Shown one piece after another: positions 19,650-28,619 of a stretch of DNA of 46,069 bases. A model generated the notes under the pieces. The model was not told where the DNA came from. It was given only the letters and a program-made list of their open reading frames with translations, and did no database searches. Numbering within the stretch: position 1 is the stretch's first letter; every line of letters starts with the position of its first letter. Both the position numbers and the translations under genes were made by a program. Source of the stretch: Spartobacteria bacterium (GTDB lineage Bacteria > Verrucomicrobiota > Verrucomicrobiia > Chthoniobacterales > Terrimicrobiaceae); contig CANMQB010000002.1 in NCBI GenBank assembly GCA_947499885.1, positions 1-46,069 on the forward strand, read 5' to 3'.

Positions 19650-20737
19650 CCGGTGATTCCACCCGCGAGGCACTCGACTTTCTTGAGGCTTTTGCCCTCG
19701 AGAAAAAAATCGACTCCGCCACGCATGCCCAACGTGCTCAGGCTGTGCGTGAGGAACTCGCCTCCAGAGGAAGCTGGACGCCGACATTTGATGAACTCGA
19801 GCATGGTGCCCGCATGGCTTGGAGAAACAATGCGCGCTGCATCGGTCGTCTGTTCTGGCCCTCGCTCAAAGTCCGTGACCTGCGGCATATTTCCGAGCCC
19901 GCCGAGGTATATCGAGCCCTTCTCGAGCACCTCAATACGGCGACAAACGCGGGAAAAATTCAGCCGTTCCTTACGGTTTTTGCTCCAGCGACGAGCGAGG
20001 GTTCCGCCGTGAGAATCTGGAATCACCAGCTCCTCAGCTACGCCGGCTATGAGCAGCCCGATGGTACTATCCTCGGTGATCCCAAAAATGTGCCATTCAC
20101 TCGCCAGGCTCTTGCCCTAGGCTGGAGAGGTGAGGGGACCCGTTTTGATCTCCTCCCTCTCATCATTCAAAAACGCGGTTGCGAGCCTGTCCTTTTTCCA
20201 CCCCCACACACTCAAGCCTTGGAAGTTTTTCTGAAGCACCCGAGCCTGCCTTGGTTCCCTGATTTAGGCTTGAAATGGTACGCCGTTCCCATTCTTTCGG
20301 ATATGCGCCTGCGTCTCGGAGGACTCGATTTTCCGGCCGCACCATTCAATGGATGGTATATGGGAACCGAAATCGGCTCGCGGGATTTGGGTGACGAAGC
20401 CCGCTACGATATGCTTCCGGCCATCGCGGAAAAAATGGGCATTGATTGTGGGATGGATTCTCTCTGGAAAGACCGGGCGCTCGTCGAACTCAATGCGGCG
20501 GTCATTTTTTCCTTTGAGGAGGCCGGTGTGCGTATTGTGGATCACCACCGCGCGTCCTCCGAATTTATGGAATTTGCCGCGCGCGAAATGAAGGCCGGTC
20601 GTGCCGTTTCTGCCGAGTGGAGTTGGATCGTTCCGCCGATGTCTGGGTCCGCCACACCAGTTTTCCATAAACTCTGGGAGAACACTTTGCAGCTCCCTGA
20701 CTACCTACCCCAACCCCACGCCTGGGATTGTTTTTGA
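19643..20737 (+). CDS. nos: Nitric oxide synthase oxygenase (bacterial NOS)
   Basis: GARMAWRNNARCIGRLFW (heme-thiolate Cys motif), PFNGWYMGTEIGSRDLGDEARYDMLPAIAEKMGID (substrate Glu region), SLWKDRALVELNAAVIFSF, VDHHRASSEFMEF, EWSWIVPPMSGSATPVFH. GTG start overlapping fabH; no reductase domain. Confidence 0.95.
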   Translation: MVAGDSTREALDFLEAFALEKKIDSATHAQRAQAVREELASRGSWTPTFDELEHGARMAWRNNARCIGRLFWPSLKVRDLRHISEPAEVYRALLEHLNTATNAGKIQPFLTVFAPATSEGSAVRIWNHQLLSYAGYEQPDGTILGDPKNVPFTRQALALGWRGEGTRFDLLPLIIQKRGCEPVLFPPPHTQALEVFLKHPSLPWFPDLGLKWYAVPILSDMRLRLGGLDFPAAPFNGWYMGTEIGSRDLGDEARYDMLPAIAEKMGIDCGMDSLWKDRALVELNAAVIFSFEEAGVRIVDHHRASSEFMEFAAREMKAGRAVSAEWSWIVPPMSGSATPVFHKLWENTLQLPDYLPQPHAWDCF

Positions 20738-20798
20738 TTCCACTTTCCATGAGCTTTCTCGGTTTGGTTAAGACCCTCGCCGTGCTAGTGTAGCTTCC

Positions 20799-22061
20799 AT
20801 GCGCCTACTCTTTTTTTCTGCCTTCCTTGCTCTCAGCCTCATGGCGCAAGCCCGCGAGGACTCGACAGCGGCCACGCCCTCAAAGAATGAAGAATCACCC
20901 TACGAACAACTCCAGCTCCTAGCTCGCGCCATACAGCTGATTCGCCAAGATTATGTCGATGAGACTAAAATTGATTACAAAGAACTCACCTACAGCGCCC
21001 TTCGTGGCATGCTCGACCATCTTGACCCCCACAGCCAGTTCATGGAGCCCAAGAGCTTCAAAAGCATGCAGGAGGACACCCGTAGCGAATTCGGCGGTCT
21101 CGGCGTGGTTGTCACTCAGAAATCCGGCATCCTCACCGTCATCAACCCCATGGAAGACACCCCAGGCTTCAAAGCCGGAATCCTGCCAGGGGACCAAATT
21201 TTAAAAATCAACGGCGAAAACACTGATAACTTGGCACTCAACGATGCCGTCGAAAAACTCCGAGGTAACCCTGGCGAAAAGGTGAGTCTCACGCTCAGAC
21301 GCCCATCCACCGGCGAGGTGAAGGATTATGAAATCGCCCGTGAGGTCATCAAGGTGGCAAGTATCAAGGATGCCTGCATTCTTCCCCGGCGCGACCCCGC
21401 CCAGGCACGTATCGGCTATGCACGCATCACTCAGTTTAACGAGCCCACCGCCGCGGAATTAGGCGCCGCACTTGATAAATTGGAGGCTCAGGGGATGGAT
21501 GCTTTGATCCTCGACTTGAGGCACAATCCCGGGGGGCTTCTCGGAAGTGCGGTGGATGTTTGCGGCCACTTTGTCCCCCCGAACACGCTCGTTGTTTCCA
21601 CGGAAGGCCGTGCTGCTTCGCGGGAATACAGAACCTCTGTAAAAGCTGCTCCTCATCGCAAGTATCCCCTCGTTGTGTTGACCAATTATGCGAGCGCTAG
21701 CGGTTCTGAAATTGTTGCGGGCGCACTTAAGGATCTGGACCGTGCACTCATTGTCGGCGAAACCACTTTCGGCAAGGGCTCCGTTCAGAGCATCGTCTCG
21801 TTACCAGATGGCTCTGCTGCACGTCTCACCACCGCAAAGTATTTTACCCCAGGTCGCAAGCTCATCCATGAGCATGGGGTAAGTCCCCACATCCGAGCCA
21901 CTCTCACTCACGAGGAGGAAGCTGACCTCCTCCGCTCACGTCGCAAACGTGAGGACCCCGCCACTTCGGAAACTGCAATCTGGGATCCTCAGCTCGAGCG
22001 GGCGGTGGATGCCCTGCTCGGATCGCTGCAGCACGTCAAAAATCAAAATACAAAAAAGTAA
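20799..22061 (+). CDS. ctpA: C-terminal processing peptidase (S41 family, PDZ domain)
   Basis: FGGLGVVVTQKSGILTVINPMEDTPGFKAGILPGDQILKING (PDZ), LDLRHNPGGLL, VVLTNYASASGSEIVAGALKD, TFGKGSVQ. Confidence 0.94.
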   Translation: MRLLFFSAFLALSLMAQAREDSTAATPSKNEESPYEQLQLLARAIQLIRQDYVDETKIDYKELTYSALRGMLDHLDPHSQFMEPKSFKSMQEDTRSEFGGLGVVVTQKSGILTVINPMEDTPGFKAGILPGDQILKINGENTDNLALNDAVEKLRGNPGEKVSLTLRRPSTGEVKDYEIAREVIKVASIKDACILPRRDPAQARIGYARITQFNEPTAAELGAALDKLEAQGMDALILDLRHNPGGLLGSAVDVCGHFVPPNTLVVSTEGRAASREYRTSVKAAPHRKYPLVVLTNYASASGSEIVAGALKDLDRALIVGETTFGKGSVQSIVSLPDGSAARLTTAKYFTPGRKLIHEHGVSPHIRATLTHEEEADLLRSRRKREDPATSETAIWDPQLERAVDALLGSLQHVKNQNTKK

Positions 22062-23083
22062 TGCCCACACTTCTTGCCATTGAGACTTCGTGTGATGAGA
22101 CGGCGGCTGCTGTTTTGAAAGACTTCGATGGGATTTTGGCTCACGAAATTTTCAGTCAAGCGGAAATTCACTCTGAATTTGGGGGTGTCGTTCCAGAAGT
22201 GGCATCTCGGAATCATCTCGTTTCGGCTCCCGTGATCATTGACCGGGCACTTGAGAACGCGGGTCTAAAAATCCGCGACCTCGATGCGATCGCGGCGACA
22301 ACCGGCCCCGGGTTGGCTTCGGCTCTCCTCGTTGGGGCAGCCGCTGCAAAGGGACTCTGTATCGGGGCAGGGAAACCTTTTCTCGCGATCAACCACATCG
22401 AAGGGCATCTCCTCTCGCCATTTTTCGGCTGCGAAGAAATCCCTCCGCACACGGCGATGGTCGTGAGTGGGGGGCACACGCTGCTGTGGGATGTGGAGGG
22501 CTTTGGGCAATATCGGCTGCTTGGCCGCACCCTTGATGACGCTGCCGGTGAGGCGTTTGATAAAGTCGCTAAGCTTCTCGGCCTTGGCTACCCGGGTGGA
22601 ATCGAGATTGATCGCTTGGCCAAGTCAGGCAACTCCACACGCTTTGATTTTCCTCGTGGTATGATTGATTCAGGGGATCTCGACTTCAGCTTTAGTGGTC
22701 TTAAAACTGCCGTCCGGATTTTTCTTGAAAAAAATCGCCCTCCCGAAATGGCCGACCTGCCTGACCTCTGCGCTTCTTTTCAAGCAGCCGTCACGGATGT
22801 TCTCCTCGCCAAACTTTTCAAAGCAGCCAAGCAGAACAACCGACGGGTTATGAGCCTGAGTGGGGGCGTCAGTGCCAACTCCTCGCTTCGCACGCGGGCC
22901 ATCCAGCGCGCCGCCGAGTTGGGTTTGGAAATCCACTTTCCGCCCGCTGGCCTGCTTACTGATAATGCTCTGATGATAGCCTTTTCCGCCGCTCACCACC
23001 TAGCCGCCGGTCACCTCAGCTCTATTGATGTCGAAATCACCCCAAATTTTCGCGCGGCGGCCCTCTGCTCAGCTTCTTCGTAA
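22061..23083 (+). CDS. tsaD: tRNA N6-adenosine threonylcarbamoyltransferase
   Basis: LAIETSCDETAAAVL, GGVVPEVASRNHL, AINHIEGHLLSPFF, VSGGHTLLW, SLSGGVSANSSLR. Confidence 0.96.
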   Translation: MPTLLAIETSCDETAAAVLKDFDGILAHEIFSQAEIHSEFGGVVPEVASRNHLVSAPVIIDRALENAGLKIRDLDAIAATTGPGLASALLVGAAAAKGLCIGAGKPFLAINHIEGHLLSPFFGCEEIPPHTAMVVSGGHTLLWDVEGFGQYRLLGRTLDDAAGEAFDKVAKLLGLGYPGGIEIDRLAKSGNSTRFDFPRGMIDSGDLDFSFSGLKTAVRIFLEKNRPPEMADLPDLCASFQAAVTDVLLAKLFKAAKQNNRRVMSLSGGVSANSSLRTRAIQRAAELGLEIHFPPAGLLTDNALMIAFSAAHHLAAGHLSSIDVEITPNFRAAALCSASS

Positions 23084-23206
23084 AAAACGCAACGACTGGA
23101 TTGTCTGGAGCGTAAAAATTGTCGAAACAATCCTGATCCATGAAATTTTCATTTTCAGACGGCAACTTTTAACTTTTAGTGATCCTGTAGATTTGAAACC
23201 TCATTT

Positions 23207-24982
23207 TTGAAAATGTCAGCCACTACCATCGACGCACCCGTTCAAGAGTCCGCTCCCCACGCTCATCCCGAGCATCCAACCAGCTTTTTCCATAAATATC
23301 TCTGGACCTATGATCACAAGATGATCGGTCTGCAGTATCTCTGGACCGCCCTTGCTTTCCTCTTTCTCGGTGGCGCTCTTGCTCTGGGAGTTCGCTGGCA
23401 GCTCGGCTTTCCCGGTGCGGAAATCCCTCTCATCGGGAGGCTCCTTCCAGCAACCGTTGCCGTTGACGGCTCTATCATTCCCGGTGGTTACAACATGCTC
23501 GTAACGATGCATGCGACCATAATGGTCTTCTTTGTCGTGATGCCTCTTCTGATCGGAGCCTTCGGCAATTATCTGATCCCACTTCAAATTGGCGCGGGTG
23601 ACATGGCGTTCCCGCTTTTGAACGAGCTCAGTTATTGGCTCTATGTCCTGTCTGGAGTTATTCTCCTTGGGGCCTTCTTCGCGCCAGGTGGGGCGCCGGG
23701 AACTGGCTGGACGGCCTACGCGCCGCTCAGTTCTGTGGCTGCCTACAATGGAACACCCATCGGTCAAAGTCTTTGGGGAGCAGCTATATTCATAAACGGT
23801 CTCTCCTCCATCGCTGGCGCTACGAACTATATCACGACCGTCGTAAACATGCGCGCTCCTGGCATGACCATGTTCCGCATGCCATTGCCAGTTTGGTCGC
23901 TTTTCATCACGGCAATTCTGCTTCTCTTGGCGGTGCCTGTCCTCTCCGCCGCTGCCGCCATGCTCTTCGCAGATCTCAACATGGGAACCAGCTTTTTCTC
24001 GCCCCAAGGTGGAGGTCAACCTCTTCTCTGGCAGCATCTCTTTTGGTTCTTTGGTCACCCTGAAGTTTACATCATGATCTTGCCGGCTATGGGCCTGACT
24101 TCGGAAATTCTAGCTGTCTTCTCCCGTAAGCCGATTTTTGGTTATAAGGCGATGGTTTACGCGATGATTGCTATCGGGTTTCTTGGCTTCGTCGTGTGGG
24201 GGCACCACATGTTTGTGAGCGGCATGAATCTGACTCTCAGCGCGGCCTTCTCGGTTTCCACAATGGTCATCGCCGTGCCATCGGCTATCAAAACCTTCAA
24301 TTGGATGGGTACGATCTGGCGGGGTTCGATAGAATTTACCACGGCCATGTGCTTTGCCTTGGCGTTCGTATCAATGTTCGTCATTGGAGGCCTCAGTGGT
24401 ATCTTCATGGCTTCCACGCCTGTCGATCTGTTCGTTCACCACACTTATTTCATCGTGGCGCATTTCCATTACGTCCTTTTTGGAGGGAGTATCTTTGCGG
24501 TCTTTGGTGCTATTTACTTCTATTTCCCGAAAATGTTTGGTCGCATGCTCAACGAGGCGCTCGGCAAATGGCATTTCTTCCTGACGCTCATTTTCTTTAA
24601 CCTCACATTCTTTCCCATGCACAATCTGGGTCTCGGTGGGATGATGCGCCGCATTGCGGATCCAACTGTCTATGAGCACCTGCGGCAGCTTCAGCCGCTC
24701 AACCAGCTCTGCACAATTGGTGCGATCGGACTCGGCTTCACCACATTCCTCTTCTTGTGGAATGTCGTTATGAGCCTGCGCAATGGGAAAAAAGCTCCGA
24801 ACAACCCTTGGAACGCTAACACTCTCGAGTGGACCGTCCCATCGCCTCCTGGGCATGGCAATTTTGACAAAACGCCTGTCGTTTACCACGGACCCTACGA
24901 ATACAGCGTCCCTGGTCTTGACAAGGATTACCTGCCCCAGACCGAGCGTGCGCCCGAAGGCGCTCGCCTTGAGTCTCACTAA
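23207..24982 (+). CDS. Cytochrome c oxidase subunit I (A1-type heme-copper oxidase)
   Basis: WTYDHKMIGLQYLWTALAFL, MHATIMVFFVVMPLLIGAFGNYLIP, FWFFGHPEVYIMILPAMG, VWGHHMFVSGM, HHTYFIVAHFHYVLFGGS. Confidence 0.96.
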   Translation: MKMSATTIDAPVQESAPHAHPEHPTSFFHKYLWTYDHKMIGLQYLWTALAFLFLGGALALGVRWQLGFPGAEIPLIGRLLPATVAVDGSIIPGGYNMLVTMHATIMVFFVVMPLLIGAFGNYLIPLQIGAGDMAFPLLNELSYWLYVLSGVILLGAFFAPGGAPGTGWTAYAPLSSVAAYNGTPIGQSLWGAAIFINGLSSIAGATNYITTVVNMRAPGMTMFRMPLPVWSLFITAILLLLAVPVLSAAAAMLFADLNMGTSFFSPQGGGQPLLWQHLFWFFGHPEVYIMILPAMGLTSEILAVFSRKPIFGYKAMVYAMIAIGFLGFVVWGHHMFVSGMNLTLSAAFSVSTMVIAVPSAIKTFNWMGTIWRGSIEFTTAMCFALAFVSMFVIGGLSGIFMASTPVDLFVHHTYFIVAHFHYVLFGGSIFAVFGAIYFYFPKMFGRMLNEALGKWHFFLTLIFFNLTFFPMHNLGLGGMMRRIADPTVYEHLRQLQPLNQLCTIGAIGLGFTTFLFLWNVVMSLRNGKKAPNNPWNANTLEWTVPSPPGHGNFDKTPVVYHGPYEYSVPGLDKDYLPQTERAPEGARLESH

Positions 24983-24993
24983 TTTGCGAGTTC

Positions 24994-26040
24994 ATGGATG
25001 GAGCAAACACATCCCTCAGTCTGCGTCGGCTTGCCATTCACGCTTGGGCTTGCATCACGCTGGCCACAACATTTCTTCTTCTTTGTAGCGGTGGGATCGT
25101 GACCTCCAAAGGTGTCGGCATGTCTGTGCCTGACTGGCCGACCACCTATGGCTACAATATGTTCCTCTTTCCCCTCTCGGGCTGGGTCGGTGGGGTTTTT
25201 TACGAACACAGCCACAGGCTCATTGCGTCGGGAGTCGGGCTCATGACAATGATCCTCGCCGTAGGGCTTCTGGTTGTGGAGCCGCGTCGCTGGGTCAGAA
25301 ATCTTGGCATCATTGCTTTCATCGTCGTCTGTATTCAGGGTTTGTTGGGGGGGCTCCGCGTTTCGCTTTTCAAAGATGAAATCGGAATCTTCCATGCCAC
25401 GCTGGCGCAATCATTTTTCTGCTTGCTGGGGATTCTAACACTGGCGACAAGCCCGAGTTTCTTACGCCGAGCGTGGGATGTTTTCTTGCCCGATCCCGTC
25501 TTAAAAAATCTTGTTGTCGCAGCCACCGGTCTCATCTTTTTACAACTCGGCCTCGGCGCGACGATGCGGCATGAGCATGCAGGCTTGGCGATTCCTGACT
25601 TCCCTCTGGCCTATGGAAAAATCCTGCCTGACACCTCGGCGGCCTCAATCGCCTCGATCAATTTGGCTCGTGTTGCCGATAATAAAATGCCCACCACCGC
25701 AGCATACGTCTGGATTCAGATGGCTCACCGAGGCGTGGCCGTTGCCATCCTGCTTGCTGTTGTCGCTGCGGCATGGCGCGCCTTCACTAATCCCATCGCT
25801 CGCTCGGCGCGTTTGTGGGCAGGCGTGTGGCTCCTGATGATTTTCGCTCAGGTGCTCTTGGGTGCTTGGACAATCTGGTCCGATAAAGCCGCCGATGTTG
25901 CAACCGCCCACATGGCGCTCGGAGCCTTATCTGTCATCGTGGGGGTTGTTTTCTCTTTTCGTCTCTGGCGCGGAGCGGACGCCGGTCGCTTTGTTATTCC
26001 CGACCAACCCCCAGTTTTGAACTTTGCCCGTATCGCATGA
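24994..26040 (+). CDS. ctaA: Heme A synthase (CtaA/Cox15 family)
   Basis: SGGIVTSKGVGMSVPDWPTTYG, YEHSHRLIASGVG, LQLGLGATMRHEHAGLAIPDFPLAYG, WIQMAHRGVA. Confidence 0.93.
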   Translation: MDGANTSLSLRRLAIHAWACITLATTFLLLCSGGIVTSKGVGMSVPDWPTTYGYNMFLFPLSGWVGGVFYEHSHRLIASGVGLMTMILAVGLLVVEPRRWVRNLGIIAFIVVCIQGLLGGLRVSLFKDEIGIFHATLAQSFFCLLGILTLATSPSFLRRAWDVFLPDPVLKNLVVAATGLIFLQLGLGATMRHEHAGLAIPDFPLAYGKILPDTSAASIASINLARVADNKMPTTAAYVWIQMAHRGVAVAILLAVVAAAWRAFTNPIARSARLWAGVWLLMIFAQVLLGAWTIWSDKAADVATAHMALGALSVIVGVVFSFRLWRGADAGRFVIPDQPPVLNFARIA

Positions 26041-26927
26041 AGAGTGCCGCTGTCCTTACGCGGGAACGAAAAAACGCCTTGCTCGATGATGTCCTTGAAC
26101 TGGTAAAGGCCCGTCTTTCTTTTTTGGTTCTCATCACCACGCTCGTTGGATTCCTGCTCGGTTGGCAAGGGCCCTTTGACTGGGTTTTGCTTCTCGCCAC
26201 GCTGCTTGGCACGGCCCTCTCCGCAGCGGGAGCCGCCGCTCTTAATCAATGGTGGGAACGCGATATTGACAGCCGCATGAAGCGCACGCGGGACCGTCCG
26301 CTACCCGCTCGCCGCATGCAACCGCAAGACGCTCTCCTCTTTGGCTTGTTTTTTTCTCTGAGCGGTATTGCCATCCTCGCCCTTTTTGCCAATCCTCGCG
26401 CCGCCTTTCTCGCTTTCGCCACCATTGCGATCTACATCCTGGTTTACACACCTATGAAGCGCATCAGCTCGCTGAACACGCTTGTAGGCGCCATACCAGG
26501 AGCCCTGCCGCCGCTGATTGGTTGGGTTGCCGCCCGAGGCCAATATGATACCGAAGGGTGCCTCCTCTTCGCCACTCTCTGGTTTTGGCAGATGCCACAT
26601 TTCCTAGCCATTGCTTGGATGTATAAAGACGACTATGCCGATGGAGGTTTTGTGATGCTCACCGCCAACGACCCCCAGGGCACTGTCACCTCACGCCAAG
26701 CTCTTCTGTATTCCCTCTTTCTTATTCCCGTGACTCTCATGCCATCAATTCTGGGATTCAATTCTCCCATTTACTTTTTTGGCGCTCTTGCTCTCGGCAT
26801 GGCTTTTACGGCTTTTGCGCTGCGATTCATGATGCAGCGTAGTCGCGTAGCTGCGCGGAATCTTTTCTTTTCCTCCATCATCTACCTGCCGCTTCTTCTC
26901 GGCCTTCTTGTCGCCACGCATAGATGA
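26037..26927 (+). CDS. ctaB: Protoheme IX farnesyltransferase
   Basis: LVKARLSFLVLITTLVGFLLG, AALNQWWERDIDSRMKRTRDRPLPARRM, GAIPGALPPLIGWVAARG. Confidence 0.95.
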   Translation: MKSAAVLTRERKNALLDDVLELVKARLSFLVLITTLVGFLLGWQGPFDWVLLLATLLGTALSAAGAAALNQWWERDIDSRMKRTRDRPLPARRMQPQDALLFGLFFSLSGIAILALFANPRAAFLAFATIAIYILVYTPMKRISSLNTLVGAIPGALPPLIGWVAARGQYDTEGCLLFATLWFWQMPHFLAIAWMYKDDYADGGFVMLTANDPQGTVTSRQALLYSLFLIPVTLMPSILGFNSPIYFFGALALGMAFTAFALRFMMQRSRVAARNLFFSSIIYLPLLLGLLVATHR

Positions 26928-27043
26928 AAAAAGGTCTCTCCCGAAATGCGATTGTTATGATTTTTCTCTGGCTTTTTGCTATTTCCCTCTCCGCACTCGT
27001 TCTGATACTCATGAATCTTCGCGGTCCTTTAATCAACCCGTGA
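26924..27043 (+). CDS. 39-aa single-pass membrane protein (unlisted small ORF)
   Basis: Read directly: MKKGLSRNAIVMIFLWLFAISLSALVLILMNLRGPLINP*. ATGA overlap with ctaB; positively charged N-terminus then one TM helix. Below the supplied ORF track's apparent size cut-off. Confidence 0.6.
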   Translation: MKKGLSRNAIVMIFLWLFAISLSALVLILMNLRGPLINP

Positions 27044-27072
27044 CTCTTTTCTAAATAAAACCAACCATATCC

Positions 27073-27696
27073 ATGTCCACAGCAGTCCTCACCCACGATT
27101 CCCAGGAGCACCACGGCGCACCTCCAGCCACAGCCAAATTTGGCATGATCATGTTTCTGATTTCCGAAGGCATGCTCTTCGCTGGGCTTCTGGGTGCTTA
27201 TTTTGTCCTCCGCTGGTCGGAGAATGGTTTCCCATGGCAGGCAGGCCATGCTTGGCCGCCGAGTCCTGATATCGCCCACCTCCCGCTTTTGCTCACCTCG
27301 ATCAATACCGTCTTCCTCATTGCGAGCAGTTGCACATTTCACATGGGTGAGGTTGCGGTTCTGAAAGGAAAATCCGGCCTCGGTTGGCTTTTCGTGACGA
27401 TTGCCCTTGGCTCCCTGTTCGTCGGCCTCCAATGCTATGAATGGTGGCACCTTCATCACGAAGGACTCTGGTTCAACACAGGCGGCGTTTATGGCTCCAG
27501 CTTTTTTGTCATCACTGGTTTCCACGGCCTCCATGTGGCGATCGGCGTTCTGCTTATCCTCTGGTGCTTTCTCCGCCAACTTTTTACCCGCTGCTTCACT
27601 CCGACCCACCATATCGCGCTCAACAACGTCGCTCTCTATTGGCACTTCGTGGACGTCGTCTGGCTCTTTGTTCTGGCGCTGCTCTACTATGTCTGA
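27073..27696 (+). CDS. Cytochrome c oxidase subunit III
   Basis: KFGMIMFLISEGMLFAGLLGAYFVLR, FFVITGFHGLHVAIGV, ALYWHFVDVVWLFVLALLYYV. Confidence 0.94.
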   Translation: MSTAVLTHDSQEHHGAPPATAKFGMIMFLISEGMLFAGLLGAYFVLRWSENGFPWQAGHAWPPSPDIAHLPLLLTSINTVFLIASSCTFHMGEVAVLKGKSGLGWLFVTIALGSLFVGLQCYEWWHLHHEGLWFNTGGVYGSSFFVITGFHGLHVAIGVLLILWCFLRQLFTRCFTPTHHIALNNVALYWHFVDVVWLFVLALLYYV

Positions 27697-28342
27697 GATC
27701 CCCGCGCGGCCTGGAATACCGCGCATCGGGTGGATCGTGGCATTTCTCGTGGCAGCGGCCCTCATCGGTCTCGCCTATGTGAACCTCAAATCCACCCGCC
27801 CGCCGGCACTCCCATCAAACCTTGAGAAAATTTCCAAGGTTCCTGGATTCGAACTCACTGACCAAACCGGTAACCCCGTCACGCTCGACGATCTGAAGGG
27901 AAAAATTTGGGCTGCAAATTTTATCTTCACCCGCTGCAAAGGCCCGTGCCCGATCACCGTGCTCCGGATGCAAGAACTCAACACAAAGCTCAAGAAGGCG
28001 CGAGGTAATGTGCAGCTCGTCACTTTCACCGTCGATCCAGAATACGACACTCCCGAGGTTCTCAAGGCCTTTGGCGAGCAACAAGGCGCTGACCCTGCCT
28101 CTTGGAAATTCCTCACCGGAATGCCCGACGCCATTCAAAAAATCGTCGTCACAGGCCTCCTCCAACCCATTGCCAAGGAACCTGATGGTACCCCAGCCCA
28201 CTCAACGCGTGTCGTGCTTGTGGATGCCGATGGCTGGCTGCGTGGATACCAAGACGGTCTAGATCCCGAAGCCGTCCAAAAGCTCATGGTGGACATCGGC
28301 GAACTCCTGCGCGAAGGTTCCTCAGCGTCTAAAAAAAACTGA
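27689..28342 (+). CDS. SCO1/SenC family copper chaperone
   Basis: N-terminal TM, PGFELTDQTGNPVTLDDLKGKIWAANFIFTRCKGPCPITVLRM (CxxxC). Overlaps the subunit III stop. Confidence 0.92.
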   Translation: MSEIPARPGIPRIGWIVAFLVAAALIGLAYVNLKSTRPPALPSNLEKISKVPGFELTDQTGNPVTLDDLKGKIWAANFIFTRCKGPCPITVLRMQELNTKLKKARGNVQLVTFTVDPEYDTPEVLKAFGEQQGADPASWKFLTGMPDAIQKIVVTGLLQPIAKEPDGTPAHSTRVVLVDADGWLRGYQDGLDPEAVQKLMVDIGELLREGSSASKKN

Positions 28343-28346
28343 TCCC

Positions 28347-28619
28347 ATGGTTAAAAACTCCGCCATTCATACAATGAAACACCTCATCGCCTTGTGCGTT
28401 TGCTTTTTTTTGACCCGTCTGCCCGAAGCCGCTGCATGCGTGGGTTGCCGGCAACCCGGCACCGGGGGACCCGACGAACCCCAAACCGTCACCGCCGGTA
28501 TCGCCCTCTCCTGGGGAGTCGTTGGGATGCTCGCAATCGTTGGTCTGATCGTTGCGGGTCTCACATACTACATCGCGGATACCTGTCGCAAACTCGACCG
28601 CAGCAATAAGGTGCCATGA
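28347..28619 (+). CDS. Small membrane protein with N-terminal signal and CxxC
   Basis: 90-aa ORF: signal-like HLIALCVCFFLTRLPEAAA, CVGCRQPGTGG, then a TM helix. Overlaps the next gene (ATGA). Confidence 0.6.
   Translation: MVKNSAIHTMKHLIALCVCFFLTRLPEAAACVGCRQPGTGGPDEPQTVTAGIALSWGVVGMLAIVGLIVAGLTYYIADTCRKLDRSNKVP

Noticed and set aside
23216-24058. 280-aa minus-strand ORF opposite oxidase subunit I
   Set aside because: Antisense shadow, charged low-complexity translation.
26878-27765. 295-aa minus-strand ORF opposite subunit III and the 39-aa ORF
   Set aside because: Antisense shadow of a clear oxidase subunit gene.
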